This document shows positions 1 to 9,734 of a stretch of DNA of 64,000 nucleotides, piece after piece (position 1 is the first letter of the stretch; each line of letters starts with the position of its first letter). The DNA is taken from the NCBI GenBank assembly GCA_963682095.1, contig OY821757.1, positions 32,651,700-32,715,699 on the forward strand, in the 5' to 3' direction. A model generated the notes under the pieces. The model worked only from the letters and a program-made list of their open reading frames with translations. It did no database searches and was not told the origin of the DNA. Made by a program: the position numbers and the translations under genes. This DNA is from Potentilla sterilis (lineage: Eukaryota > Streptophyta > Magnoliopsida > Rosales > Rosaceae).

Positions 1-243
1 ATCTCAAGGCCCACAGACTGATGTTCATTCTCTGTGAGTGAGTCGATAGGGAGTTCGCTCTCCGTGGTAACCAACAACGAGTCTTGCCTCACTCCATTAT
101 TAGTACTTCCGTTCTAGCCTTCTGAAACCACGGAACCTTGTGTCTAGTCGATAGACCTAGGCCGCACGTCCACCGAGCTTCAAAACCTTAAATGAGTTTG
201 ATATTAGTAAATTTTTGATCTCAAAAGAAAACATTTCTTGGTT

Positions 244-343
244 TGAATTTTCGAGGTATATCGGAATAAGCATGATACTACCTTGGACTGTTTCAGCCCA
301 TTGCACTGTTATCTCCTCTGCTCCATGTACCTTGAAAATTCGA
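244..343 (+). other. Conserved leader hairpin, element A
   Basis: Bases 244-258 pair with 328-342 in a 15-bp stem with two G-U pairs. The middle is well conserved and holds a smaller stem-loop, GGACTG-TTT-CAGCCC. The same unit occurs twice in the leader of B (47119-47218 and 47858-47958) and once in each LARD internal region (first at 23366-23466). Three stem pairs differ between A and the LARD on both sides at once, so pairing is kept while sequence changes. Position in the leader suggests a role in packaging, dimerisation or translation, which is inference. Confidence 0.65.
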
Positions 344-793
344 ACAAATCATATAGCAATTTAACTGGGGATACATAAAACACATTCTTATACATATATA
401 CTCTTGAAATTTTCGTGTGATACTTATACATATTTTTAGTTTAATGTGACGTTAATACTCTTATATTTGTAAGATATGTATTTCTTGATACTTGTGAAAT
501 TGTGTGTGTACCATACTTGTAAATTTTCGTGTGACATATTTTTTGTTATATACTTGTATGAATTTTGGAATGATGCCTATACATTTACACGTTGGAAATT
601 TTATGTGATACTTACGCTTATACATATTTTTACACATTCATTTATTGAAATTTTCGGTGACATTATACATACTAACATTCTTTTGTGTGATATTTTTACC
701 CTAACACTAACTTATACATTCTAACTATACAATACACGTTTATTTTTGTTTTTAATTCATTGATTGATATACTTGATCTTATCAAAATTTCAG
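256..793 (+). other. Candidate leader intron ending just before gag
   Basis: A possible 5' splice site GAG|GTATAT lies at 255/256. A possible 3' splice site, AAAATTTCAG|GTAC, ends at 793, four bases before the gag ATG. The DNA between is AT-rich, as plant introns are. The acceptor is conserved in B on the other strand, next to its gag start at 46632. The donor lies within the hairpin stem. No transcript data are available, so this is only a candidate. Confidence 0.3.
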
Positions 794-797
794 GTAC

Positions 798-3413
798 ATG
801 AATCTTGGTTGGACACAAGAAATTGAGGAGAGATTGAAAAGAATTTGCAACCAAGAGGAAATAGAGCAAGTATTGCCGAGCACACCTTCACCAGAACACC
901 AGTTTGTATCTCCCTCCTCATCACTTTTTAACAGAGATTTCGTTGCACCACCATCACCATTTCCTTTAGAAGCTTCGTGTGAACTTAACCCTTTGTTTCA
1001 CGAAGAACCAGAGTTTGAGCTACTCCAAAGTCCCATACCAATTCAGTACTTAAATTTTGATTTACCTGACCCTACATTTAATATGACTTCATTGAGAGAG
1101 GAAAATGGGCAAGTAGATGCACCACAAGGAGGAGTAGTGAGACCGAGCAATGTAACGTATCCTGCTGTTGCACCTGGCAAATCAGCAGAGTTTGAGTTGA
1201 AGGGTGGATTTATTCACCAATTACCCAAGTTCTTTGGACTCAGTGGAGAGGATCCGAATCGCCATATTCAGAAATTTGAGTTCAGATGTGAGTCAATGTG
1301 CCCAACTGGGGCAGATTTGCAACATGTGAGGATGAAGGCATTTCCTTTCTCACTTGATGATAGGGCAGCCGAATGGTTCTTTGCTATTCCACCAGGGAAG
1401 ATGGTGTCTTGGAATACTATGGTGAAGGAATTTCTCACCAAATACTTTCCTTCATCGCGGGTGACACAGATCAGAAAGGAGATCACTTCGATCAGACAAG
1501 AGCCAGATGAGAGCTTCGATGTGTACTATGATAGGTACAAATCTTTGGTGGCGACGTGTCCTAATCATGGGATACGTGAAGGTCTTTTGCTGCAATATTT
1601 TTATGAAGGGTTGCGTCCCTTGGAGCGAAGATTTCTTGATTCAGCAGCTGGTGGATCATTAATGGAAAAGAGCAAGGAGGAAGTTAAGAACTTGTTGGAG
1701 ATGCATTTCACTAACCAACAACAGTTCGGGTCTACTTCCTCAAGGCGTGTAAATGAGGCCAGTGGTTTTGAGGAGTCTGGTGCTGTCAAGGAACTTAGGG
1801 AAGACATGGGAAAGCTGACTCAGATGATGTCCCAAATGATGAAACAGAAGCATGCCCAAGTATGTGGATTGTGTAGTTTGGAGGGCCATACGGCTGATGT
1901 ATGTCCTCAATTGGGAGGAGGCGAAAATTTTGAGGAAGCCAATTCAGTTGGTTTCCAAGGGCAGCAACGTTCCACTTTCCAGAATTTCAATCCAAGGTAC
2001 AACGATCACCCTAATTTTCGTTGGGCCAACAATAGCAATGTTCAGAACCCTCAACAAGTGGCGCCACCACAAGCAAACCAAGGAGGAATGGCGTTTCAAC
2101 CAAGACCTCAAGGGCAATTCCAAGGATATGCAAGACCTCAGCAGCAACAATTCTACAACAACAATGCTCAAGCATCATCAAACCCTAACTATGATGCAAT
2201 GCTGAAATCATTGAATGATGCAACTCACACGTTGTTGCAATCCACTACTTCCAACACTAAGGATATTTCTGAGCTGAAGAATCAGATGGGGAAGGTTGTG
2301 GATTTCATGGGGCAAATCCAAGAACAAGGGAGGTTACCTGGAGGAGTGATTAAGAACCCCAAGAATGAGCAAGCAAATGCAATTACCACAAGGAGTGGTA
2401 AGATTGTGGAGGGGCCGAGCATGAAGAGAGGTGACGAGATTTTAGATGGTGATCACGATGGTGATGATGCCGAGAGTGATAATGCCGAGCACAATAATGT
2501 GATACTCGGCAATGGTGACAAGGTGACACACGGTCATGATAATGACAAGAGTGGTGAGCCAAGCAAGGCTGAGCTTGATGTGATGAAAAAGAGGGACATG
2601 GAAAAAGATCCCGCAACCTCAGAGACACTTAAGGTAAAATCTGACTTAAGTGGTTTAATTAATACTAACCAATCTTCGAGTTTGCCTTTTCCTTCCAGAT
2701 TTGCTAAATCGAAGAAGGAGAAATCAGATGAGGAGGTACTTGATATCTTCAGGCGTGTAGAGGTAAATATTCCATTGCTTGAGTGCATCAAGCAAATTCC
2801 CAAGTATGAAAAATTTCTTAAGGAGCTGTGCACAACAAGAAGGCATACTAGGGAGGAGCAGGTGGTGAAGATGAGTGAGACGGTTTCAGCTGTTCTCCAG
2901 AGGAAGCTTCCACCAAAAATGAAAGACCCAGGCAGCTTTACTATTCCTTGCATTATTGGACAATGTTGTTTTTCTAATGTTTTGCTAGACCTAGGAGCGT
3001 CAATTAATGTGATGCCCTATAATGTTTACAAGTCTCTAGGTCTAGGAGAATTGAAGAGAGACAATGTGATAATTCAGTTGGCTGATAGGTCTAACAAATA
3101 TCCTGAGGGATATGTTGAAGATGTTCTTGTGCAGGTGAATAATCTGATATTTCCTGCAGACTTCTATGTGCTACATATGGAAGAGTCGCCCCTAAATTCA
3201 ACTCAACTATTGTTGGGGCGACCATTTATGAGGACAACAAGAACTAAGATAGATGTTGCTGAAGGGGATCTCACCATGGAGTTCGATGGTGAAGTGATTG
3301 GCTTCAATATATTTGAAGCAATGAGGTATCCAGTTTCTGATTTTAAACCTTGCTATAATATTGATGTGGTTGATTCTCTTGCACAGGTTTTATCCGAAAC
3401 TTTGGATCAATAG
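798..3413 (+). CDS. gag-pro: Gag-protease polyprotein (871 aa), element A
   Basis: This encodes the structural Gag protein that forms the virus-like particle in the cytoplasm, fused to an aspartic protease that would process the polyprotein. The Gag core, of the Retrotrans_gag type, spans about residues 159-275. A zinc knuckle of form C-X2-C-X4-H-X4-C lies at C356, C359, H364 and C369. Next is a Gln/Asn/Pro-rich stretch (about 390-470), then the ITTRSG motif (529-534) typical of this branch just before protease. The protease catalytic motif reads DLGA at 731-734, where most retroviral-type proteases have D-S/T-G-A; this Leu form is common in plant Athila/Tat elements. The ATG at 798 directly follows a conserved CAGGTAC and begins the same MNLGWTQE peptide as in B. 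The frame ends at UAG 3411-3413 and stays open beyond it into pol. Confidence 0.92.
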   Translation: MNLGWTQEIEERLKRICNQEEIEQVLPSTPSPEHQFVSPSSSLFNRDFVAPPSPFPLEASCELNPLFHEEPEFELLQSPIPIQYLNFDLPDPTFNMTSLREENGQVDAPQGGVVRPSNVTYPAVAPGKSAEFELKGGFIHQLPKFFGLSGEDPNRHIQKFEFRCESMCPTGADLQHVRMKAFPFSLDDRAAEWFFAIPPGKMVSWNTMVKEFLTKYFPSSRVTQIRKEITSIRQEPDESFDVYYDRYKSLVATCPNHGIREGLLLQYFYEGLRPLERRFLDSAAGGSLMEKSKEEVKNLLEMHFTNQQQFGSTSSRRVNEASGFEESGAVKELREDMGKLTQMMSQMMKQKHAQVCGLCSLEGHTADVCPQLGGGENFEEANSVGFQGQQRSTFQNFNPRYNDHPNFRWANNSNVQNPQQVAPPQANQGGMAFQPRPQGQFQGYARPQQQQFYNNNAQASSNPNYDAMLKSLNDATHTLLQSTTSNTKDISELKNQMGKVVDFMGQIQEQGRLPGGVIKNPKNEQANAITTRSGKIVEGPSMKRGDEILDGDHDGDDAESDNAEHNNVILGNGDKVTHGHDNDKSGEPSKAELDVMKKRDMEKDPATSETLKVKSDLSGLINTNQSSSLPFPSRFAKSKKEKSDEEVLDIFRRVEVNIPLLECIKQIPKYEKFLKELCTTRRHTREEQVVKMSETVSAVLQRKLPPKMKDPGSFTIPCIIGQCCFSNVLLDLGASINVMPYNVYKSLGLGELKRDNVIIQLADRSNKYPEGYVEDVLVQVNNLIFPADFYVLHMEESPLNSTQLLLGRPFMRTTRTKIDVAEGDLTMEFDGEVIGFNIFEAMRYPVSDFKPCYNIDVVDSLAQVLSETLDQ

Positions 3414-3427
3414 CAACTAGCTATTGA
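3407..3427 (+). other. Candidate UAG readthrough signal between gag-pro and pol
   Basis: The stop reads CAA-UAG-CAA-CUA. This fits the UAG-CAR-YYA context known from tobacco mosaic virus readthrough. The frame after the stop is open through pol to 6509. The stop also sits in a perfect 7-bp inverted repeat, TCAATAG at 3407-3413 and CTATTGA at 3421-3427, around a 7-base loop. B (18944-18964) and C (59633-59653) keep the same stop, context and repeat. Readthrough would give a Gag-Pro-Pol of about 1904 residues and set a Gag excess. Efficiency cannot be judged from sequence. Confidence 0.7.
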
Positions 3428-3500
3428 GCAAGGGGCAGGAATTGATGCAAAGGGGGAGGAAGTTTCGGCAGAGGCTCGGCTTGACCTTGAGCCGAGCATA

Positions 3501-6500
3501 ATGAGTGTTGTTGCCGAGCTAGAGGCAACACCCCACGTGATGAGAACATGGAAATTCTTGTCAATTCCCATTTCCACTAATAAAATTTTACCATCTGTGA
3601 AACAGGCCCCTATTTTAGAACTGAAGGTGCTTCCCAACCATTTGAAGTACGTGTACTTGGGAGACGATGACACACTACCAATTATTGTGTCATCACAGCT
3701 AAGTGAGCAGCAGGAAGCACGTTTGACTAGCATGCTGAAGAGGAACAAGACCGCCATTGGATGGACGTTGGCGGATATCAAGGGAATCAGCCCTACAACT
3801 TGTGTCCATAGGATCTTGCTTGAGGAAGGAGCCAAGCCTACTAGGGAGGGTCAGAGACGATTACACCCCCCTATGATGAAGATTGTGAAGGACGAGGTGA
3901 TCAAATTGCTGGATTGTGGAGTCATTTATCCCATCTCAGATAGCCAGTGGATTGCACCTGTCCAAGTTGTACCTAAGAAGAGTGGAGTCACAGTTGTGAA
4001 GAATGACAAGGATGAACTCGTTCCCCAACGATTAGTAACTGGTCATAGGATGTGTATCGACTACAGAAAGCTGAATGCTACTACTCGCAAGGATCACATG
4101 CCTTTGCCTTTCATGGACCAGATGTTGGAGAGATTAGCTGGGCACGAATTCTATTGCTTCTTGGATGGGTACAGCGGTTACAATCAGATATGCATTCACC
4201 CAGATGATCAGGAAAAGACAACGTTCACATGTCCCTTTGGTACGTTTGCCTATCGACGCATGTCTTTTGGTTTATTCAACGCACCAGGTACATTTCAACG
4301 TTGTATGTATTCCATTTTTAGTGATTATATTGAAAATATCATTGAAGTCTTTATGGATGATTTTAGTGTTTATGGAAAAGACTTTGATGCATGCTTAGAG
4401 AACTTGGAATTAATCCTGAAGAGATGTGTAGAAACTAACCTTGCGCTTAATTGGGAAAAATGTCATTTTATGGTAAAACAAGGGATAGTTCTAGGACACA
4501 TTATTTCTGCAAAGGGTATTGAGGTAGATAGGGCCAAGATTGATATTATGCTTCACTTACCCTCCCCTACAACTGTAAGGGAGGTACGTTCGTTTCTTGG
4601 CCATGCAGGATTTTATAGGAGGTTCATCAAGGATTTTTCGTTCGTGGCGAAGCCTATTTGTGCCCTTTTGCAGAAGGAGATTCCATTCATATGGGACAAA
4701 GGGTGTGAAGATGCATTTGTGAAGTTGAAAGAATTGTTGACATCAGCACCAATAATGACGCCACCTGACTGGTGCCTACCATTTGAGATCATGTGTGATG
4801 CTTCAGACTATGCAGTTGGAGCAGTGCTTGGACAGAGAAAAGAGAAGAAGCCGAATGCTATTTATTATGCTTCTCGCACACTTAATGATGCTCAATTAAA
4901 TTACTCTACAACTGAAAAAGAACTGTTGGCTGTTATATTTGCTTTAGAAAAATTTCGTTCATATCTATTGAATTCTAAAGTGATTATGTATTCTGATCAT
5001 GCAGCCCTTAGATATCTAATGAAAAAGAAAGATGCTAAGCCACGCTTGATTCGATGGATTCTCTTACTCCAAGAGTTTGACATCGAGATCAAGGACAAGA
5101 AGGGGAGCGAAAATGTTGTGGCGGATCACTTAAGCAGAATTGTGAGAGAGGAGGAAACGTTGCCACTACAGGAAACTTTCCCAGATGAGCAGCTTTTTCG
5201 AGTGGACACAAAAGAACCTTGGTATGCAGAGATTGTCAATTATTTAGTTACTAAAAATTTTCCAAGTACATGTTTGCAGGCAGCCAAGACGAGGATTAAA
5301 AAGAATGCAAGACACTACATATGGGACGATCCATATCTTTGGAGGACTTGTAGTGATCAAGTTATAAGACGTTGTGTGCCACAAGAAGAGCATAGGCCGA
5401 TCCTAGCATTTTGCCACAATGAGGCGTGTGGAGGACACTTTGGAGCTAAGAGGACAGCCCTCAAGGTATTAGAATGTGGATTTTATTGGCCCACGATTTT
5501 CAAGGATGCATACACATTTTGTATGACATGTGACAGGTGCCAAAGGACAGGTAACATTGGTAAGAGAGACCAAATGCCCCTAATTCCTATAGTCTTTGTT
5601 GAAATTTTTGATGTATGGGGTATAGATTTTATGGGACCTTTTCCTTCATCTAACGGCTTTCTTTATATCTTGTTGGCTGTTGATTATGTGTCTAAATGGG
5701 TGGAGGCAAAAGCCACAAGGACTAATGATTCTAAAGTTGTTGCAGGTTTCTTGAGAACTAACATATTTTCCAGGTTTGGAGTACCTCGTGTGCTTATAAG
5801 CGATGGAGGTTCTCATTTCTGCAACAGAACAATTGAGGCTTTACTCAGAAGATATGGAGTCACCCATAAGGTTTCCACACCTTATCACCCTCAGACGAGC
5901 GGAATGGCGGAAGTGTCCAACAGAGAGATTAAGAGCATATTGGAGAAAACTGTGGGCCCATCAAGGAAAAATTGGAGTGACAGACTTGATGATGCACTTT
6001 GGGCTTACAGAACGGCATACAAGACACCCATTGGGATGTCTCCATTTCGGCTTACATATGGCAAGGCGTGCCATCTTCCAGTAGAGTTGGAGCATAGAGC
6101 ATGGTGGGCGGTCAAGCAATTCAACATGGAGCTTGACAAGGCTGGACTTCACAGGAAATTGCAGTTGAGCGAGCTTGAGGAAATTAGGAATGAAGCATAT
6201 GATGCTGCGTGGATTTACAAGGAGAAGACGAAATTGTATCATGACAAGATGATAAGAGGCAAAACGTTTCATATTGGCCAAAAAGTCTTGTTATTTCATT
6301 CTCGTCTTAGATTATTTCCTGGAAAATTGCGTTCTCGTTGGGTTGGACCATATATTGTTACTAATGTGTTTTCTCATGGTGCTATAGAAATTCAGAGTAT
6401 TGAAACAGGAAAAGCGTTCAAGGTGAATGGTCATCGACTTAAACCTTACTACGAACCTTTTGAGGAGCACACCATTGAGGAGATACAATTTAGAGACGCA

Positions 6501-6512
6501 CCAAGATCCTGA
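3501..6512 (+). CDS. pol: Pol polyprotein: reverse transcriptase, RNase H, integrase (1003 aa from first ATG)
   Basis: This copies the element RNA into DNA and inserts it. Counting from the ATG at 3501, RT has CIDYRK at 185 and the catalytic FMDDF at 284-288. RNase H has D433, E474 and D499. Integrase has the zinc site H639, H646, C677 and C680, and the catalytic D709, D768 and E804 with the exact 35-residue D-E spacing. The C-terminal GPY/F-like part holds WVGPYIV and NGHRLKPYYEP. The frame is the same as gag-pro and is open from 3414, so the natural start is probably readthrough of the UAG at 3411 rather than this ATG. One oddity: the RT motif usually read MPFGLCNAP is MSFGLFNAP here, while B and C keep the usual form. 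No stop or frameshift is seen. Confidence 0.92.
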   Translation: MSVVAELEATPHVMRTWKFLSIPISTNKILPSVKQAPILELKVLPNHLKYVYLGDDDTLPIIVSSQLSEQQEARLTSMLKRNKTAIGWTLADIKGISPTTCVHRILLEEGAKPTREGQRRLHPPMMKIVKDEVIKLLDCGVIYPISDSQWIAPVQVVPKKSGVTVVKNDKDELVPQRLVTGHRMCIDYRKLNATTRKDHMPLPFMDQMLERLAGHEFYCFLDGYSGYNQICIHPDDQEKTTFTCPFGTFAYRRMSFGLFNAPGTFQRCMYSIFSDYIENIIEVFMDDFSVYGKDFDACLENLELILKRCVETNLALNWEKCHFMVKQGIVLGHIISAKGIEVDRAKIDIMLHLPSPTTVREVRSFLGHAGFYRRFIKDFSFVAKPICALLQKEIPFIWDKGCEDAFVKLKELLTSAPIMTPPDWCLPFEIMCDASDYAVGAVLGQRKEKKPNAIYYASRTLNDAQLNYSTTEKELLAVIFALEKFRSYLLNSKVIMYSDHAALRYLMKKKDAKPRLIRWILLLQEFDIEIKDKKGSENVVADHLSRIVREEETLPLQETFPDEQLFRVDTKEPWYAEIVNYLVTKNFPSTCLQAAKTRIKKNARHYIWDDPYLWRTCSDQVIRRCVPQEEHRPILAFCHNEACGGHFGAKRTALKVLECGFYWPTIFKDAYTFCMTCDRCQRTGNIGKRDQMPLIPIVFVEIFDVWGIDFMGPFPSSNGFLYILLAVDYVSKWVEAKATRTNDSKVVAGFLRTNIFSRFGVPRVLISDGGSHFCNRTIEALLRRYGVTHKVSTPYHPQTSGMAEVSNREIKSILEKTVGPSRKNWSDRLDDALWAYRTAYKTPIGMSPFRLTYGKACHLPVELEHRAWWAVKQFNMELDKAGLHRKLQLSELEEIRNEAYDAAWIYKEKTKLYHDKMIRGKTFHIGQKVLLFHSRLRLFPGKLRSRWVGPYIVTNVFSHGAIEIQSIETGKAFKVNGHRLKPYYEPFEEHTIEEIQFRDAPRS

Positions 6513-6735
6513 TGATATGGAGAAGAGTCTAGGCTGAGTAGACTATAAACAGTAAGCGCTGCATGGGAGGCAACCTATTTCAACCAAAATTGTGAAGGAG
6601 CCGTCTACGAGAGTTTAAATTTCTAAACCCTAAACTCTTTTTGGTTGAATTGTATGAGTGTGGAACTTGTGAATTATCAAATGCTTGGAAATTACTACAT
6701 GATTTTTGTGTACATTGAGGACAATGTAATTTTCT

Positions 6736-6751
6736 AAGTGTGGGGTAGGGA
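6736..6751 (+). other. Internal polypurine-tract-like site 1, element A
   Basis: AAGTGTGGGGTAGGGA repeats the core of the true tract at 8350. It occurs at the matching place in B (about 15631-15642, reverse strand), C (about 57031-57042) and each LARD unit (first at about 24267). Confidence 0.5.
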
Positions 6752-7494
6752 TACATGTTTCACATGTTTGTTTTTGTTTCGAGTCATAAAAAGAAAAGAA
6801 AAGAAAAAAATCAGAAAAATCAGAAAAATATAAAAATTTCGTGCTTTTTGTTTTAATTTTCGTTGCTTTTTAATTTTTGTTTTAATTTTTTTTTTGAGTC
6901 TTAGGTGCCCCTAAATAGTCTATGATGATTATATCTTGAATACATAGATGATGGTTTTGCATAATCATAAGAATTAATTGTGAGTTTCATGGACTTTGTG
7001 ATTGGTATGAACATTTGAGACTTGAACTTAATTGTGTAAGAAGCATGTATGTTGTGTTGATTTTGTTCCATAATAACCTTTGTGAGCTTTGAATGCCATA
7101 TACTTTCCTTCTTGAGTGATAAAAATGGGCAGAATTTTTCAAAACTTCATCATTCTTTGAACATTCAATGACTATGTGCCCTAGATTTTAATGAACTCTA
7201 GAATGCTAGAACTCACTTTTGACAATTTTTGAGACTATTATTCATGAAATGCCTTGATTTCGAATATGATTGAGATGATCTTGTTAGGATTACCACCATG
7301 CCAAATAAAGCATATGCCTAATTTGTGCCCGTCGTGGGACTCCTTAGTTTTACCCCCCTTGAGCCGACATTGAGCCATTTATTTCATCACCATGATACAC
7401 ATTCCTTGAGCTTAGAACAGGTTATCCTAACCATTGTTGTCAAGACTTGGTAAAGTTTAATTGGAATTTGTTGTTTGAAGTGATGATCTGAAGT

Positions 7495-7507
7495 AAGTGT
7501 GGGGTGA
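7495..7507 (+). other. Internal polypurine-tract-like site 2, element A
   Basis: AAGTGTGGGGTGA is a second extra copy of the tract core, about 0.85 kb before the real one. B (around 14865-14875), C (around 56300-56312) and the LARD (first about 25032) keep it. Confidence 0.5.
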
Positions 7508-8349
7508 TCCAATCCAAAAGCATGAAAAGCCATGAGTGCCGAAAATAAAGAGAAAATTTCGGACAGAAAAAAAAAAAAAAAAAAAAAAAATTGTGCCGAT
7601 TAAACCAAGAAAATTGAAAAGTTTCTGCAAAAGAAATCAAAAGAAAAATGAAATGCTTGGATTGGGATCTTGTGGTGAATTTGGAGTTTGTTTTACAATT
7701 GAAGGTCTATTATTATCATACTTGACCTTTGTTCACATTCACTATGTTATGGGGAAGAAAAGAATGAAGTTTGGGCCCAACAAGTTTAAACTTGGCCCTT
7801 TTGAAGTGAAGTCATAAGGAGTATTAAGCTTTGCTAAGTCTTGGTGACATTTTCTCACCACTATTCTAAAATGCGAATTCCTTATGCCTAGCCCCACTAT
7901 TTTCCCATATAAGATCTCTCATGATTCGAATAATAGGTGAACTTTGTATGTGGAGATTATCTCAAGAGTGAGCATATGGCTTTGGTTCATTGGTGCACAT
8001 AGTTGTTATATGAAGTTTTTCCTGAAAGATCTATTTACAAAGTGCCTTTATTTGATGAAATATGCAAGTTACTCTTTGTAATTCTTAATCTATATTCTTG
8101 CATATACTTTGAGTGAATATTGCCATATCTTGAGTGAAAAGAAGAGAGGATGCCTAGTGAGGAGGATGAAATCAACATAACATGTCATTGCTTGTGATTT
8201 TCGTTTCTTATGTCTATGACGCTTGGGATTATTGTGCTTACATTGAATGCTTAACTTGAAAGCTATGTGTTTAAAGATCCTGAGACAATTATTTAGGGGC
8301 TGTAGTGTTGAGTCTTTTTATTTGTTTTGCTAAGGGACTAGCAAAGGCT

Positions 8350-8363
8350 AAGTGTGGGGTAGT
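8350..8363 (+). other. Polypurine tract (plus-strand primer), element A
   Basis: AAGTGTGGGGTAGT directly abuts the TGATAGG start of the 3' LTR. In LTR retrotransposons the purine-rich site at this place resists RNase H and primes second-strand synthesis. Confidence 0.85.
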
Positions 8364-8540
8364 TGATAGGAGCATAGAATGCGACGTTCTTAATATGTTT
8401 TACCCCCCATTTATGCATTTCTTATCCCTTATTGTTGTAATATAGAGTCATTGAGTCATGTTGGAGTCGTTGGCAAGTGTTAGTAAATAAATTGAACTAA
8501 AAATGCAGAAATGTCGATTTGTGAAGAGTTTTAGTTTGAG

Positions 8541-8613
8541 TAGGACTCCTTGTTGTACTAGGAATCCTGTTTGGACTAGGAAACCTGTTTTGACTAGGAA
8601 ACTTGTCGGAATT
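8541..8613 (+). repeat. 18-bp phased degenerate repeat in U3 of element A
   Basis: The core TAGGA(A/C)(A/T)CCT starts at 8541, 8559, 8577 and 8595, exactly 18 bp apart. More units at the same phase occur at 8775, 8793 and 8811. The LARD LTR has its own run with the same 18-bp spacing. Confidence 0.75.
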
Positions 8614-9564
8614 GATTTCTTTATCTTTCGTCGTTTCTAATATTTGTGTGGAATCGGTTTGTGCTACAAATTGTGGAAATGCATAATTATGGTGGAGTCC
8701 TTATTGAACTAGGATTCCTAATAAGAGTTTTAATGTGACTAGGATTCCTTTTTCAAGTACAACTCTATTTGGAAAAGGAATCCTTACTAAAGTAGGAATC
8801 CCAGTTGAATAAGGATTCTACGAGTTTGAGTCCTAATTGAAGTCTACGAATTGAAGAGTCTTAGTCGAACAAGGAGTCTACAAATGCTCGACGTTTTTGA
8901 AATGTCGAAAGAATTTCATTGAAAATACAACTCCTTGTTGGACTAGGATTCCTTATCTATCGAGGACTCTTACTCATGATAATTGTGCTACATCTTTTTA
9001 TCTTCTTTTTAATTTAATTCTTATTCTTATTTTTCAGGAATTAAAGAGAAGATATTTGGAAGATTAATGGAAGAAATCAAGAGAATTTTCGGCAAGAAGA
9101 TGTTCCTTGCCGTGGAAGAGAAAGAAGAGGAATCCAAATTGGATTTGGTTTCTTTGTGCCTTACAAATACCTAGCAATTAATTTCCGATTTTTGCCTAGA
9201 GTTTTTCTTGGATAATACACGGCTAAAGAAAAGAAAAAGAGATGGATTTGGACTCTTGAAGGCCGGCCAAGATAAGAGACAAGAAGGAGAGGATTTAATT
9301 CTATTTCTACATAGAATTTTCGGAAAAGAAGAAAGGAGAAAATCTTGGGATGAATGTGGACCTCATTGAAGACATGTGCATTTACTTGATGCCAAAATAA
9401 AGAGGATTTAATTGAAGATAATTGAAGGGGATTTTCGGCAGCAACTAAAGAAAAGAAAAGAAGATTTTCGGGTGGAAAAATAAAACCCTTGCCGAAACCA
9501 TATCCAACTTGGTTTCGGTTTGCTTGTGCTCTACTCTTGCCGAACCCTAGCATTCCCTCTCCCC

Positions 9565-9572
9565 TATAAATA
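9565..9572 (+). promoter_or_regulatory. TATA box in 3' LTR of element A
   Basis: TATAAATA lies in a CCCCTATAAATAC context, about 1.2 kb into the LTR, and is followed by C/A-rich DNA like a plant 5' UTR. The same site is present in every related LTR here. Confidence 0.75.
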
Positions 9573-9734
9573 CAACACTTTGTATTCATAAAAATCATCT
9601 TCTCTTCCCCTCAAAAACCTTGCCGAATCCCTGCCCATTTATTTTCAGAAATTGTACCAAGAGTTCTTGCCGATTCCACCTTCATCCTTTCACATAAATC
9701 CCACCTCCACCAATCCTTGCCGAATCTTCATAAG

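Larger units (their letters stand above)
1..797 (+). other. Gag-proximal part of the 5' leader of element A
   Basis: This stretch is non-coding. Bases 1-180 match a block found twice in the leader of B and once in each LARD internal region. A conserved hairpin follows at 244-343. From about 360 to 760 the DNA is very AT-rich and built of degenerate units that repeat phrases such as TTTTCGTGTGATACTTATAC; the short open frames there look accidental. The leader ends TTTCAG-GTAC directly before the gag ATG at 798. Confidence 0.8.
6513..8349 (+). other. Non-coding 3' region of element A, no env-like gene
   Basis: Some Athila elements carry an env-like gene here, but I find none. The best frame is a Lys-rich 93-codon one at 7536-7817 with a long A run. 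The region is well conserved with B, C and the LARD, notably at 6525-6590, 6900-7100 and the block around 7321-7376 containing GCCCGTCGTGGGACTCCTTA. Conservation in the non-coding LARD argues for a cis role rather than a coding one. Two extra copies of the polypurine-tract core are annotated separately. Confidence 0.75.

Noticed and set aside
476..724. 82-codon frame before gag
   Set aside because: It lies in AT-rich degenerate repeats, and the equivalent in B differs and is broken differently.
6513..8349. An env-like gene, as in some Athila elements
   Set aside because: No long frame, signal peptide or membrane segment on the element strand in A, B or C.
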